DNA of 64,000 nt, taken from Calliopum simillimum. Its lineage: Eukaryota; Arthropoda; Insecta; Diptera; Lauxaniidae. Shown here piece after piece: positions 10,169 through 22,175 of this stretch. The stretch lies in the NCBI GenBank assembly GCA_951812925.1, contig OX638370.1, forward strand, positions 24,667,964 to 24,731,963. Direction: 5' to 3'. The notes beneath the pieces are model-generated. The model was not told the origin of the DNA. It saw only the letters and a list, made by a program, of their open reading frames with translations, and did not search any database. The stretch's first letter is position 1, and each line of letters opens with the position of its first letter. The translations under genes were made by a program, and so were the position numbers.

Positions 10169-10357
10169 ATAAAATTCGTTACACTTTGCTTAGTAATTTC
10201 ATTAATGTCGGCGTTGTTGTGCTGCCAGCAAGTTACTGGCGTAGAAGATGTACCCATCGGTAATTCTTCTCCAAAGTTTAAAAGAATACTATATCCATCG
10301 TATAAGCCCTATTGTCCACCGGATATAGTTTGGCTACACCAACATTGCCCAGGATAA
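10169..10357 (+). pseudogene. Subgroup A peptide gene with ATG changed to ATA
   Basis: The frame reads IKFVTLCLVISLMSALLCCQ and onward through QQVTG, an almost perfect family signal peptide, but the first codon is ATA. The next Met is residue 13, inside the hydrophobic core. The pro-region ends in KR (residues 38-39) and is followed by a 23-residue tail with two cysteines ten residues apart. The invariant Gly of C-x2-G is Asp, and the Arg after the second Cys is Pro. Promoter and 3' UTR (TAATTTTACTTTAATAACTT) are preserved. Loss of the start codon plus two signature residues makes a recent pseudogene most likely; non-AUG initiation is a weaker alternative. Confidence 0.6.
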
Positions 10358-10424
10358 GCGTTTAAAAAGTAATTTTACTTTAATAACTTGAAGATCATTC
10401 GAACTTGTTGTTTTACTTAATCCA

Positions 10425-10790
10425 AGCAAGAATATGGTTCACTGAGATGTCCAAAATGGAAGTTGGCAGCGCAGGAACAGGAGTCGTGGGGCCAAGATGC
10501 CAAAAAGTAGCTGCAATGTGAAAGTAGATTCCATTTTCCAGATAGAGTTCCATGCTTTAGAGTTGTGCGCCAGACAATATTTAAGAAGAGGCACTTGCGG
10601 CACCGACATATACATTTATTCGGGCAGTCAAGCGACTCTGAAATCGCAAAAGGCTTTTTCGATAGACTCAAAGCTTGTCTGGGAGTGTTTTGAACTTTTT
10701 CAAGTCCTATACAGGAGGAACGATGTTACTCAAGTCTGGATACCAGAACACGTGGGGCATGAGGGCAATGAAAGGTAAAATTAATCCGAT
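10425..10790 (+). pseudogene. RNase H domain relic of a non-LTR retrotransposon
   Basis: Two frames together read as a retrotransposon RNase H: WFTEMSKMEVGSAG (from the TDGSK-type start) and, after a frameshift near 10497, IFQIEFHALELCARQYL, YSGSQATLKS and VTQVWIPEHVGHEGNE. In the family these carry the catalytic D, E and D; here the first D is E and the YSDSQ-type D is G, so the copy is dead. The LINE clade cannot be fixed from this piece; I- or R1-like elements with RNase H are the candidates. Confidence 0.7.
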
Positions 10791-11405
10791 GGCATGACAA
10801 AATATAGATAATCTGGAACTGTTCTTACAGAGAAAGAGGCTGTACAAAAGATCTTTCCAGTCGCAGTGCAACCCAGAGCCTTCAAATAATAAAAAAAAAG
10901 TAATTGCGCTCCCATGGCATCAAAATGATCTCTTTGATGTAAATAAGCACCAAATGTATACTTAATGAAAATGCAAAAACTTGAAAACTTAATTTGACAG
11001 TTGTAAAAAAAAATGCGAATTATTTTTAATAGTTTTGTTATATATTTAATTAATTTTGTTTTATATTTTACAGATTATAAATGAAAAATAGTCGTTTACA
11101 ATTTTCAAGACTTCAACGGATACCATATGAAGATGGGGAGCATAATTTTGCTGAGATGTGTCTAAGAAAGAAATTAAACAAAAAGAAAAAAAGAAATTTT
11201 AAAATACCAAAATACTTCATATACATACAATAACATTTATTAAATATATTATTAAAAAGTTTGTTTTGTAAATGGTAAATGGTGCGCTAACGTGCGCACA
11301 TATTATACGACATGTTTCAGGTTCAAATCTTTCCCAAAAATAAACACAAATAAAAATTTATTTGTAAGTGCAAAAAACATAATTTTTCCGTTCTTCTGAA
11401 GTTAT
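10790..11405. other. Intergenic, A+T-rich, no gene seen
   Basis: No coding frame, repeat terminus or RNA gene is recognisable here. Confidence 0.4.
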
Positions 11406-12119
11406 ATATGGGGCTTTCCACACAATATTTACCACCAAAATTTTTTTTTTTTAAAAAACATTTTTTTTATGACGCAGCAGGTGAAAATATTAGATACGTA
11501 TTTTTTTATTTCAATATACTACGCAGAATTATTGAGAAAAAAATTTTGAAGTTTGGTGGCTGTAAAAAAGTAATTTTTTTCAATCGCTTCTACTTCAATA
11601 TCAAACGAAACTATAAAAATTTACCTTGAGTATGAAATTTCCGCCTTTCTCTCAGCTTTCAAATGACGTAAGCGAAAATTCAATTTTCCAATTTTTCAAA
11701 TGAAAAAAAGGGAAAATTTTCAAACAAATATATTTTTTCAAATTTGGACATGATTTTTTTGCTTTTTTTTTATTCAAATAAGTTGCAGAATCATTTTTTT
11801 AAATACTGTCCAAATTTGAGAATGGAGACTTAAGTATTAACGGAGCAATCAACTTTTTAATTTAATTTTTCAATGGAAAAAAAGGAAAAATTTGTAAACA
11901 AATAGATTTTTTTTTTCAAATTTGGACATGATTTTTTTTAAAATTAGTTAAAAAAATTGTTTTTTTAAATACTGTCCAAAATGATGGGCCACGCGCGAAA
12001 ATCGTTCCGCAGCACTACCTGATTCGACAAGCTCGGACTCAGCTTTCACTGAGTGAGCAATCAGCAGTTTATAGTTAATTACGTTGTCGTGATAAGTGCA
12101 GAGCGAAAACATATATATA

Positions 12120-12193
12120 CAGTTGAACGCCGACTATCCGAATTGATTGGGACCGAGGTCGATTCGGATAATCGAAAATTCGGATAGTCGGAC
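12120..12193. mobile_element. Pogo/Tigger-like terminal sequence
   Basis: CAGTTGAACGCCGACTATCC, a GGGACCGAGGTCGATTCGGA middle and AAAATTCGGATAGTCGGACA resemble the ends of pogo/Tigger-type DNA transposons, with nested direct and inverted TCGGATA motifs. A partner end was not found, so this is a single remnant. Confidence 0.4.
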
Positions 12194-12341
12194 ATAGACT
12201 GGTAATAAAGAAAAACGAACTATCATAAACTTTATTAATTTTAACAAACACAGTTCTACCATAACAGTTGAAATATATCTGGACTTCAGCAAGTTCCAAC
12301 TTGTTACAACAAAACAAAAATTACATTACTTACTTACAGTA

Positions 12342-15255
12342 CTTAGGGCCTGTGCCAAATCGAAACTTTTACCTTAGGCAAATAGGGGTGAAAAAAAATT
12401 TAACTCTGGTGACTAAAATTTCTATTTTTGCTGTGCCAAATGGATTACAATTTCTGACACGTTCAATTTTTGACGTTTCAGAAACAAACTTTTTTTACAT
12501 TTGTTTTGCACACTTTTAAGCAATCGCAGAAAATAAATACGTCAAAAAAATTTAAAATCTAATTAAATCGAATATGCTGAGGGACCTAAGTCAGCAAATG
12601 ATACAATTTTGGAGGTCATTATTAATGAAATAAGCCTAATTCAAGGTGTTAAATAAAGTTTGTTTTGTGGAACTATTAAAAATAAAAAATTTGGCCATCT
12701 ATCGATAATGTTTTTATTCTTTATTAAAATACACCATTATGAGAGTTTATTGTCCAAATGTAAGCCCTAGCGATTACGATATTAATTTATTCAAACGCTG
12801 AAATTTTTTTATGACTGCCATTTTGTGATGGATATTTTCTTTAAAATACGCCAGAGAAGTTAGTCTTTTAGCTTAGGCGTTATATCCAGACTGCACTTAT
12901 CTCTCCGAATTGACTGTAACCCGTTCAGCGTAAGGCATCTTTATACTAAAACTCAACGTCTACAGTGCAGTGTGAAACTTCGATAACGGTCGAGCACGTA
13001 TTGCTAAATTGTCCTTTGTCGAAATGTAAATGATTGCAGCAAAATCCAAACTATAGAGAATAGTCATAAACGCCCTCATGAAGCACAACTTGTTGTTGGA
13101 AGTCTAAATAACCACCGGTGCAATATGTCCACGCTGCACTATTCCATATTTTATAAATTTACTTTGTAGGATGTGTATACTAGAGTGGTCCAAAATCCGA
13201 AAGTGTTAAAAAGTCAAGGTGCGCGCGACTTTTCTGAATCTCTGGATCCTGCTTATTACAAAAAGTGCTTTGGAACCAAAAAAAAATTGCGTTTAGATAT
13301 TCCGCAACGAGCTTGAAGGTACTTTTTTAGGAATTTTTGAGTTTTTAAGTAATTTTTTTAATTTAAACGCTATATCTTTTTAACCAGATAAGGTATTTGC
13401 AAAAATTAAATTGCATTTTTGTAAGAATATTTTGAGCCCAATTTTGCATCAATAATAATAAATCTAGTCTTTCCCAATTTTTTTTATCGGCACTTTAAAC
13501 TTAAAAATTTGTTAATTTTTTGAGATGTTTGCACATTCAAGAACTGATTTTTTTCTTATTTTGCTCTAGCAAATTTTTTTTTAAACTTTTATATTTTTAA
13601 ACATTTATTTATCTTTAAAATAATTTCAACAACTAAGCTTTTAGTAACACTTTTACTCACTAAAAACAATTAAGTATAATTAAATTGGGCTTAAAAAAAA
13701 AATTAATTTTCATGTTTTCAAGGCATTGAAATAAGATATCTTAATGGGATGACGTAAGGTACCTCTTTTCATTAGCTCCTAATCTTCTGAGTAAAACAAC
13801 ATTCTTCACAATATAGAAACCTTGCCACTTCATGTTATTTTTGGCAAAATAGGTTAACAGATAGTTTTCATAGATCTTCTAAGGAAACCAAAAAAATAAA
13901 TAAATCAAAAAGAAACTAAAATAGACATTTCGGATGTATTTGTTGATGTTAATTCCGAATTCAGTCTCAAAATTGCTGTATCTTGTACGGTTAAGGAGAT
14001 ATTTTTACATAAAAGTATAAGAGACACCGTTTTTGCTCTTTTTAAAGTGATATTACAAGTCAAGGTTACTTCCAACCGCAAAAAGTGGTATAGTGGTTTA
14101 AAGTGCCAATCTGATTCTTTAAAATTCAATTTAAATTTTACCGATATCTTTTTTATCCTCTGAGTTATCCTGACCTAAAAAGTTGAAAAAGTGCAAAAAC
14201 ACGTTTTTTTTGTTATTTCTGCTTACGATATTTCGGAGGAACAAAAAAATATCGATATAATTTAAATTGGGTTGTGAAGAAAAAGACTGTCACTTTTAAC
14301 TTCCATACCAGTCTGAAAGTTACCATGTTGTGATATAACAGCTTCAAAAATAGCAAAAACGGTGTTTTTTGCATCTTTAGGTTAGAATATCTCTAAAACC
14401 GTGTGAGATAGGGCAATTCTGAGACCGGATTTAGAATTTTTATGAACACATACATCGCAAATGACTATTGTTGTTTCTGTTTCACCAAGAAAATTTTAAA
14501 CTCAAAGTTTTTTTTTTGGCCAAATTTGATTACATTTTACGGTTTTTAGTAAGTAAAGTGAAGCTTATAGCTTAGTTGTTGGAGTCATTTGATAGATAAA
14601 TTAATGCATAAAAAAATAATAATATAAAAAAAAATTTGCTAGAGCAAAATAAGAAAAAAATCAGTTCTTGAATGTGCAAACATCTCAAAAAATTAACAAA
14701 TTTTTAAGTTTAAAGTGCCGATAAAAAAAATTGGGAAAGACTAGATTTATTATTATTGATGCAAAATTGGGCTCAAAATATTCTTACAAAAATGCAATTT
14801 AATTTTTGCAAATACCTTATCTGGTTAAAAAGATATAGCGTTTAAATTAAAAAAAGTACTCAAAAACTCAAAAATTCCTAAAAAAGTACTTTCAAGCTCG
14901 TTGCGGAATATCTAAACGCAATTTTTTTTTGGTTCCAAAGCACTTTTTGTAATCAGCAGGATCCAAGGATTCAGAAAAGTCGCGCGCACCTTGACTTTTT
15001 AACACTCTTGGTTTTTCCATACAAAATTTGGACCACTCTAGTGTATACGTAACAATAAATAAATATTTTTTCAAACAAATAAAAATTTTTAATTTGAATT
15101 TTCAAATTTGTTTCTATTGTCAAAATTTTCAGTAGCCCCTGGGCTAGTACAAATTTTGACACAACAATTTCACCTCATATGCTTCAAAATTTGCATTTGG
15201 AACGTCAGAATTTGTATAGGTGAGGGAAATGTTTTCGATTGGCACAGGCCCTTAG
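12342..15255. mobile_element. Inverted pair with GGGCCTGTGCCAA termini
   Basis: CTTAGGGCCTGTGCCAAATC (12342) faces TTGGCACAGGCCCTTAG (15239-15255), with about 25 bp of inverted match (continuing CGAAAAC). It contains the palindrome at 13180-15041. No target-site duplication was recognised. Confidence 0.5.
13180..15041. mobile_element. Young 1.86 kb palindromic element, TGTATA target duplication
   Basis: The termini CTAGAGTGGTCCAAA are inverted. The arms (about 13180-13585 and 14634-15041) are nearly identical over ~400 bp, including GGTGCGCGCGACTTTTCTGA, CGTTTAGATATTCCGCAACG and TTAACCAGATAAGGTATTTG. The element is flanked by the direct repeat TGTATA (13174-13179 and 15042-15047). Inner sequence is related to the palindrome at 1598. 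No protein is encoded; open frames within the arms are shadows. Confidence 0.8.
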
Positions 15256-15629
15256 ATTTAATTTTTAATATTACGCTTATGTCCAAATTTGAAAAAACTC
15301 TATTTCTTTACAAATTTTCGCTTTTTTTAATTTAAAAAATTGGAAAATTGAATTTGCGTATATGTCATTCGAAAGCTGTGAGAAGGGCGGAAATTTCATA
15401 CTCAATGTAAATTTTTATAACTTCGCTTGATATTGAAGTAGAAGCGATTGAAAAATATTGCTTTTTTACAAACGCCAAATTTCAAAATTTTTTTCTCAAA
15501 AATTCAGCTTAGTATATTGAAATAAAAAAAATACGTATCTAATATTTTCACCTGCTGCGTCGTAAAAAAAATGTTTTGCCAAAAAAAAAAATTTTGTTGG
15601 CAAATTTTGTGTGGAATGCCCCACATGCA

Positions 15630-16400
15630 TTATGCTCTTCATGATATTTTTTTAAACAAAATGATAGAGACAAGATTAAATGTAGTTTTATAATTTTACA
15701 ATAGGAACTGCTTTTGAAAATACAGGAGTTTTGGTGCACCGACAAAAGAGTATGATTATATACATCAAAATTTAGTAACAATTAACAAATTATATATTTG
15801 ATATAGGCGAAACGAATATTTGATATTATTTAATGAGCGGCATATTTATTTGAGCAATTTTATTGGTTCAATCGTATATTTGTTAATAATAACCAAATAT
15901 ATGTTTGAATTTAAAGGCCTTTATTATTGTTTATTTTGACCTCTATTAATATTAATCTTTTTATTAATTAGGAACAAACATGGCAATATTTGCTTGGATC
16001 ACGGCGACATCATAAAATATAATATTTTTTATAAATTAAAAAAAAAACTATTCTCTGAAATTTGAATGCACTCGCCAAGTTGCAAAAAACTTAAAAAAAA
16101 AAATTTTTCTCTGTGTGGGGATCGAACTCATACCTTCAGGGCATTTTGTTCTTTGTTAGATGTTACCATATATTTACCAGCTACATTTGTAACCTTGGTT
16201 CATTGCAATCGTAAAAGGGAAGCGTATTGATTTCTTTAAACCTCTGGACGCAATGACCGAATGTAAATTACTGAATCTTACAGCTTAACAGTCAGAACTA
16301 TATTATAACTAAACATGTTCTACATATACAAATTGAAATACGAAAGAGTTATAACGAATCACAAAGTCAATCAAAGTAAATCTAATAAAATAATTATTTT
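15630..16400. other. No gene; possible remnant of an outer Tc1-like end
   Basis: At 16100-16145 TTTTTCTCTGTGTGGGGATC is loosely inverted relative to 17790-17840 and resembles the TIR of the element at 16411. This hints at a second, older Tc1-like copy around the inner one. Otherwise it is A+T-rich sequence. Confidence 0.3.
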
Positions 16401-16410
16401 AAAAAAAAAA

Positions 16411-17766
16411 ACTTTCTTGTCTGGGATTCGAACATACACCCCCAGGTTTTCAGTCAAACGTCTTATATAGTAAGGACTGCGATCGATAAAATTGTCCGAT
16501 ACATTTTATCCAATAACTTGTTTCCAAATTACTCAGTAGGCTTTGAAATGAATGTATCAAAATTATTGTGTTCAAAATTTTTCCCTAGTCCACTATATCC
16601 ACTAAAAAATGGCAAAGGAGCTATAAGTTCGAAAGTCAATAATAAAAATTTTTCAAGACCACCTACGGTGGACCATCAATAGAATTGGTCGGAATAGCAA
16701 AATTAATGTAGAATTGGTATCAAAAGTTCTGTCTTTTGAAACCAAGGTACCGGAAAAAAATGCGTTCGTGACCAAAATAAAAAGAAGGAAATGGTCATCA
16801 TTTTAAAAAAGAACCACAACATTTAATGCAGAATACTGCCGCAGAAGGTGGAGTGTTCCGAGTTTTAAGTTCGCCAAGCCAAAAAAGAGGCTTGTTTGAA
16901 GACGTTCATGGTACAAAATTATCCATATAGAAATGCTGTGAGGAACATGGAGGCAAAACTGCGCACCATAAAATTAAAAATTTATTTATTTCAAAAATTC
17001 GAATGCCGCATCATGGACGAAGAAACGTACGTTTTATCCGATTTTTCGCAGCTTCCAGGCCAAGAGTTTTGCATTGCAGACTCGCGGGGGAATGTGGACG
17101 AAAAGTTTAAGTCAAAAAAGCAGTGAAAATTTTCTCGCAAGTTCTTAATTTGGCAAGCAATCTGCAGTTGTGGCAAAAGGAGTAATTCCGAATTCCATAT
17201 TAAGCAATGCTTAGAAAAAAGACTAAAGCCTTTCCTACGAGAGCATGAGGTTTCAACTTTCTTTTGGCCAGATCTAGCATCTTATCGTTATAGTGAAATG
17301 GCCTTAGAGTGGTACTCTAAAAATAGTGTGAAGCAAATCCGCCAAACTGTTCAGAACTCAGGCCAATTGAAAGATACTGAGATTTGGTCAAAAAGGAAAT
17401 AAAGGCAACAAAAAAGTAGTCAAGAATGCTAAAGATTTTCGCGGAAAGTTGTGTTCAGCAGCTAGAAAGGCATCGAATAATACCATAAAATCCTTAATGG
17501 AAGGGGTGCCAGAAAAGTTTAAAAAAATTTGTTTAGAAAATAATATTAAATTTTAGGTACGTCATAAAAATTTTAATAAAATGTTTTTTATTAAATCTTT
17601 AATGTAAGTTGTTTTGAAAATAATGTCATTATATTTGTGAAGTTTTTTAATACTTGCTGAATTTTTTGTATGGCTTTTTGTCTAGAATTAATGTTGATAA
17701 AGTTAACTGTATAAGAAGTTTGACTGATAACCTGGGGGAGTATGTTCGAGTCCCAGACAAGAAAGA
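16411..17766 (+). mobile_element. Degenerate Tc1/mariner-superfamily transposon with ~65 bp TIRs
   Basis: The inverted termini (ACTTTCTTGTCTGGGATTCG at 16411 and its complement ending at 17766) continue through CCCCCAGGTT-TCAGTCAAAC. Between them, from about 16610 to 17556, a plus-strand frame broken by stops and frameshifts carries transposase motifs. These are CRIMDEETYVLSDF (first catalytic Asp), a LPGQEFCIADSRG stretch, FLIWQAICSCGK, FWPDLASYRYSEMALEWYS (second Asp) and a C-terminal NNTIKSLMEGVPEKF. A relative is at 63599. The third acidic residue region is damaged and the copy is inactive. Confidence 0.75.
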
Positions 17767-17769
17767 TTT

Positions 17770-18840
17770 TTTTAATCATTTTATTTTTTTAGTACCCTGG
17801 AGAATGCATTCGGATCCCTGACAAGGATTTTTTTTTCAAGTTATAACAAATATTTGACCCGCACTCATAAACCATCAAACAGATATCATTTTTATCCCAA
17901 TCAGCAATATTTTAAGATCCAATTAAAGGTATATTAATATTTACCTGAATTTGTTAATTATAAACAAATATTTCCTTGAATGTTCAATCAAATATATTTC
18001 TGTGAGGGAAACATACTCTTTTCTCAGTGTGTTCTTAACTAAAAAAAAAAATAATATATTTATGGACAAATCCTAAAAAAAAAGGAAACGTCTGACATGA
18101 AAATATACAAAAAGTTCACAATAGTTAGCAAGAAAGCTGTTTTTTATTTGCTAAACAAAAATAGGCCTGCCTTATGCGTGATATTTTATCCAAAAACAAT
18201 ATATACCTAATTAATTTTACATTTGTGGTATTATTTTCTTCCAATACTTTTATTTCTGACAAAAAATTGGTTATACCGCAAAAATCATTCCGAGCGTTTT
18301 TGAGGTCGTAAGAAAATAAAACTGCATCAAACCAAAATCTGGCGTAAAAAGGCGATGACCTTCAAACATTTTTAAGCAATTCTCAACTCAGTTTTTTGAC
18401 ATCTTCTTTCAGATTTTTGGGGGTAATCGTGGAATTAACAATGTCTAAAATGTATGATAGTATTCAATCGCTTGTGATTCCGCTAGATCATAAACACTCT
18501 GTCGCTAGCGATTACGCTAGCAAAAACGCTATTTGCGATTGTGCGATTCTCGTCTCGTCGCGTGACACGAATACGCTTAATCATAAGCAAATCCATATTT
18601 TAATCAGTAAAATATTTTATAACAAAAATTTTGAACTCTTGTGAGCTTTCAACTCACTTTCTAGAAATCAGAATTTTTAAAAATTCAATAACTTTTTTAC
18701 AATTTTTTAATGTTTTTCGATAAATTTTGAGCTTATTTAGCTCTATCTTACCGAGTAATCTTTGATTGATCGAAAAAAGTCGCAGTCAATATAAAAAAAA
18801 CAAATAAAAAAATTCCAAAAATACATACTCGTATTAGATC
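17770..18840. other. Intergenic, no gene seen
   Basis: A+T-rich. Around 18460-18560 there is a short cluster of GCTAGCGATTACGCTAGC and GCGATT motifs. The open frame at 18396 has no recognisable protein character. Confidence 0.35.
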
Positions 18841-18844
18841 GTCA

Positions 18845-19036
18845 TTAGGCTTTTTGTCGGCAGCGGGTATTTACATAGACATAACCTTTTTCGCAGTGTG
18901 GTGGCACTACAAGAGCGCTTTTCAGTCCTTCGTTTTGTTCATCACCTTGAGTTGTCGACACATTTTGAGTGTAAACATTTACAATATTAAGGAAAACTAA
19001 TAAAATTATTAAGAAACCGTTTTGTAAAAGTAACAT
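18845..19036 (-). CDS. Subgroup C secreted peptide, 63 aa
   Basis: The signal peptide (MLLLQNGFLIILLVFLNIVN, cut near TQ at 23-24) is followed by the sequon NVST, an acidic pro-region and, after LK, a 24-residue C-terminal peptide that begins S-A-L and contains C-E-K-G-Y-V-Y-V-N-T-R-C-R. It is the most diverged of the subgroup C copies with the standard tail and stands alone, 10 kb from the tandem array. The conserved promoter block lies at 19076-19110. A secreted single-loop peptide hormone or cytokine-like product is inferred; there is no certain homologue. Confidence 0.8.
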   Translation of the reverse strand: MLLLQNGFLIILLVFLNIVNVYTQNVSTTQGDEQNEGLKSALVVPPHCEKGYVYVNTRCRQKA

Positions 19037-19075
19037 TTTTTTGTTGACGCTGATAAGTTAATGATAAGAGTTTTT

Positions 19076-19110
19076 AATGTTCTCTTCAACAGATCACGCT
19101 TAAGACTAGC
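19076..19110 (-). promoter_or_regulatory. Conserved subgroup C promoter/leader block
   Basis: On the minus strand it contains TCTTAAGCGTGATCTGTT and GAGAACATT. The same block is found upstream of the genes at 29061, 30096 and 31018. Confidence 0.55.
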
Positions 19111-19483
19111 GATGATTTTATTAAAAACTCTTATCAAAGCTCAAGTGTTTTATATTTAATTGCTTTAATTGCGTTACGTCTTTACTGTGGATTAAAAGCC
19201 TTGTATATTGTTCAGATCAATAATTTAAAGTCATCTTTCGTCTTTGAAAAGTTGCATATTAAGCGCACTGATGAAACATTAGAAATTTTAAGATAAAAAA
19301 AACCATCACAGAAACTATATATAAAACTGAAAAGAAAATATTGTATAATAAGTAAAATAAGAAAGAAATTCGCTACAAATATGTGTTTTTACTTTTTTCG
19401 TGTACCGAATTGTTTAGGAGTTATAGCAATTTGAAAACCAACATATTTCTTAAAATGTTCATAGCACACCTCTTAATCTATAA

Positions 19484-20105
19484 CACAGTGCAACAAATTG
19501 AACGGAAATCAATCTGAATTTGATCTCGATAACTTTTATTAACTAATACATTGGAATCTGGTAACCGTTTCCTATTACGTCTGAGATCCGAGTTATTCTT
19601 GATTTAAAGTGCAGAAATCGCTGTCTTCAGGCATATGGCGTACATCCAGAAAGTTAATAGTATAGTTCACTTTTGTCAACGGCATTGTATAGTCCTGATA
19701 TTCTTATTCAAACTAAAACTTTAACTTTTCCAATTGAATCATTACTTTCTGAGATATCACCTATTGAAATAAAAGTATCGCAAATCCCTGAAAAGGTCTA
19801 TATTAAATTTGTATAGCTTAACTTCAATGGATGTTATCTGGCAAATTAATGATACAATTTGAAAAGTTAAAGATATAGTTCAAAGAAAAAGACATGAGCT
19901 ATTCAATGTCGTTGACAAGAACGAACTACGCTACCCTCAAGATGTACGACTATGTCTGAAAATAGCATTTTCTGCACTTTAAATCAAGGATAACTCGAAT
20001 CTCAAATGTGATAGGAAAAAATGGTTGCCAGATTCAGAATCAACAACACTGAATTAGTCAAAAAAAGTTATCCAGATCAAATTCTCATTTTTTTGTTGCG
20101 CAGTG
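19484..20105. mobile_element. Palindromic MITE with CACNGYGCAACAAA ends, 622 bp
   Basis: CACAGTGCAACAAAT faces TTTGTTGCGCAGTG. The arms pair over about 150 bp or more (GAATTTGATCT-GATAACTTTT, TTGATTTAAAGTGCAGAAA). It is flanked by TAA (19481-19483 and 20106-20108). A 3-bp TAA duplication is typical of PIF/Harbinger MITEs, but the superfamily is unproven. Related diverged arms occur near 8460 and at 39515-40288. Confidence 0.7.
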
Positions 20106-20109
20106 TAAT

Positions 20110-21460
20110 TCGTACGACCCAGTGTTCTTAAAGCACAGGATTAATACAAAAAAGATACGAGAAAAACTGAAAGTGGGGGTTGATTCAATAGCCTTTTGTG
20201 ATCACTTTTCCTTTGGGCAGAAAATCCGAGCCGATCTCCTTCGAGAAAACTCCTTTTCTAGTTGAGCCATTTTCTCCATACAACAAAAAAAAATGTTTTT
20301 TTTAACTATAACAAACAAAAATCTAAATAATTTTATTCAATGTGCCTTGCGATGCTGAATTCGAATCCAACCTCAGAACTGCTTTATTATGTACAGTTTT
20401 TGAGATATTCTAACCAAACAAATTTTTTTTTTTCCATTTTCTGAAGCTCTAATCTGTTTCTTTAGAACTTAATTTCAAATATATCGATATCTTCATATTT
20501 CTAGGAGTATACCGAAATATCGAAAAAGGGTATTTTGTACACTTTTTTATCTATGTATTGAGGTTAGGATATCTCTGAGAAAAACAAAAAGATATCGACA
20601 TAATTTAAATTAGGTTTCAAACGCAAAGGTCCTTCAAGTACTTTACCAGATTTAACGAATAAACGATATATTATATAGTTATATAGATTCAAAAAATGCC
20701 AAATATTTTCTTTTGGTTTTTAGGTTAGAATACCTCGAAAACACCAATTGTATTTTTAAAGAAAATTATCATCGGTAAAAAATATTTACTGGGAAAATAC
20801 TTAAATTTGTACAAAAATCAAAATCACTAAAAGTATGCACTATAGGCATATGTATTTTTTTTTCAAATGCTTGCACTCGATTTTTAGTTTTATTTACAGA
20901 TAAACTTTTTACGACCAAGATGTATGCCGCCTACGAATTCGGTTGTATATTTCATATTGTAAAAACTTCGGAGATTTGTGACTTTAAACCTTTGAAAAAA
21001 AAATTTAAAAAAAAAAAAAAATACAACTGTAATAGTTTTCATCAAAGTTGCCATAAAGATTAAAGAATTCCCAAGCCTCAGCGCTGAATTTATAAGCCCG
21101 ATCCTCACTGAAAACATAATAGAAAGCTGCATACCCAAAAGCTGGCTTCTACTAACCTTTATCAAACAAAACTATTTCGAAAATTAACTGGAGGTGAAAT
21201 TTTCGTTCCTGCCAATTGCAATGAAACTCAAAATTTTTGAATTAAATTTTAGAGAGAATCAAATCCACTGGCAATACACTCTCCCCCATAAAGGAGTTCT
21301 GTGAAGGCTTTATATTCCGAAAAAAGTTAAAGGATACATGAAGCTGTAGAAATTAGTAACATTTATATTAAATAAACACTTTGTTTCATCTAACGTAAAT
21401 TTCCTCAGATGATTTGAAATAAATTAAATTTAATAATTTTTCAACATCATTTCTTGACAC
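20110..21460. other. No gene; arm of a palindrome-family element
   Basis: The stretch 20330-20760 repeats inner sequence of the elements at 1598 and 13180 (GATGCTGAATTCGAATCCAA; GAGGTTAGGATATCTCTGAG). The rest is A+T-rich with no recognisable coding sequence. Confidence 0.45.
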
Positions 21461-21463
21461 CAT

Positions 21464-21686
21464 AGGCTCAGATTCACAGTCATTAGTTAATCAATTAGCT
21501 CACGAAAATAGTGACAATAGTTTCATCATAAAACAATTGGATTCTATTTCTTCAGCATCAGCTGTTGGTTACTTATTGATTAACTTAAGGCATTTTGAGG
21601 TTAAACTAATGGCTAACTTTTGACAGAAAATAGTTATTGTTTAGACCTTTGATATTTGTTAAATAATGACCGTGAATCCGGGCCTT
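21464..21686. mobile_element. ~220 bp MITE with AGGCYCRGATTCACRGTCAT ends
   Basis: AGGCTCAGATTCACAGTCAT at 21464 faces TAATGACCGTGAATCCGGGC-CTT, ending near 21686. The match covers about 27 inverted bases. No coding sequence. Confidence 0.55.
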
Positions 21687-22175
21687 AGTGTAAGTAATAA
21701 ACTAATGAAGGATAGAAAAACATTTTTTTTGAAAAAGACACACTTTAACTTGAATTTTTAAGCCGTGTTTTAAAGTAAATATACAATTTTAGCTCCTAAG
21801 TATATATAAAAATAACAATAAATATAAGACTATGAATTTATTAATTAACATTTCGCAATTCGTTTTATTATTTTAAGCATGAAAAGCATATAAGTACCTT
21901 TTCAAATTGAAAACTGTATACATTGATATTGAAACTACCCTTGCTAACCTTCTACAGCTTTATTAGATAGTAAACCTTACAGTCTGGAACGAATAATATT
22001 AAAAAATAAAATTAATATTAGTTATAATAAGAAAAGTTAATTCGCTGATGATGAAGGGTGCTAATTAAATCAGGTTTGCTACAATATTCACCAATAAAGG
22101 CTAGACCAGGGGTCGGCAAGTAATTTTAGGCAGGGTCCAGATACTGTTGAAAATTTTTAAACAAAAGACATTGTA

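Larger units (their letters stand above)
11408..15626. mobile_element. Outer palindromic element of a nested stack
   Basis: The left arm (about 11408-11755, starting ATGGGGCTTTCCACACAAT) and right arm (about 15281-15626, ending TTGTGTGGAATGCCCCACAT) are inverted copies. Shared blocks include GCAGGTGAAAATATTAGATA, the purine stretch around GAAGTAGAAGCGATTGAAAA, and GGCGGAAATTTCATACTCAA. Part of the left arm is directly repeated near 11870-11960. Between the arms lie further elements at 12120, 12342 and 13180. There is no coding sequence. Confidence 0.65.

Noticed and set aside
16120..17820. tRNA genes suggested by GGATTCGAAC/GTTCGAGTCCC sequences
   Set aside because: No box A or cloverleaf; they are transposon TIR sequences.
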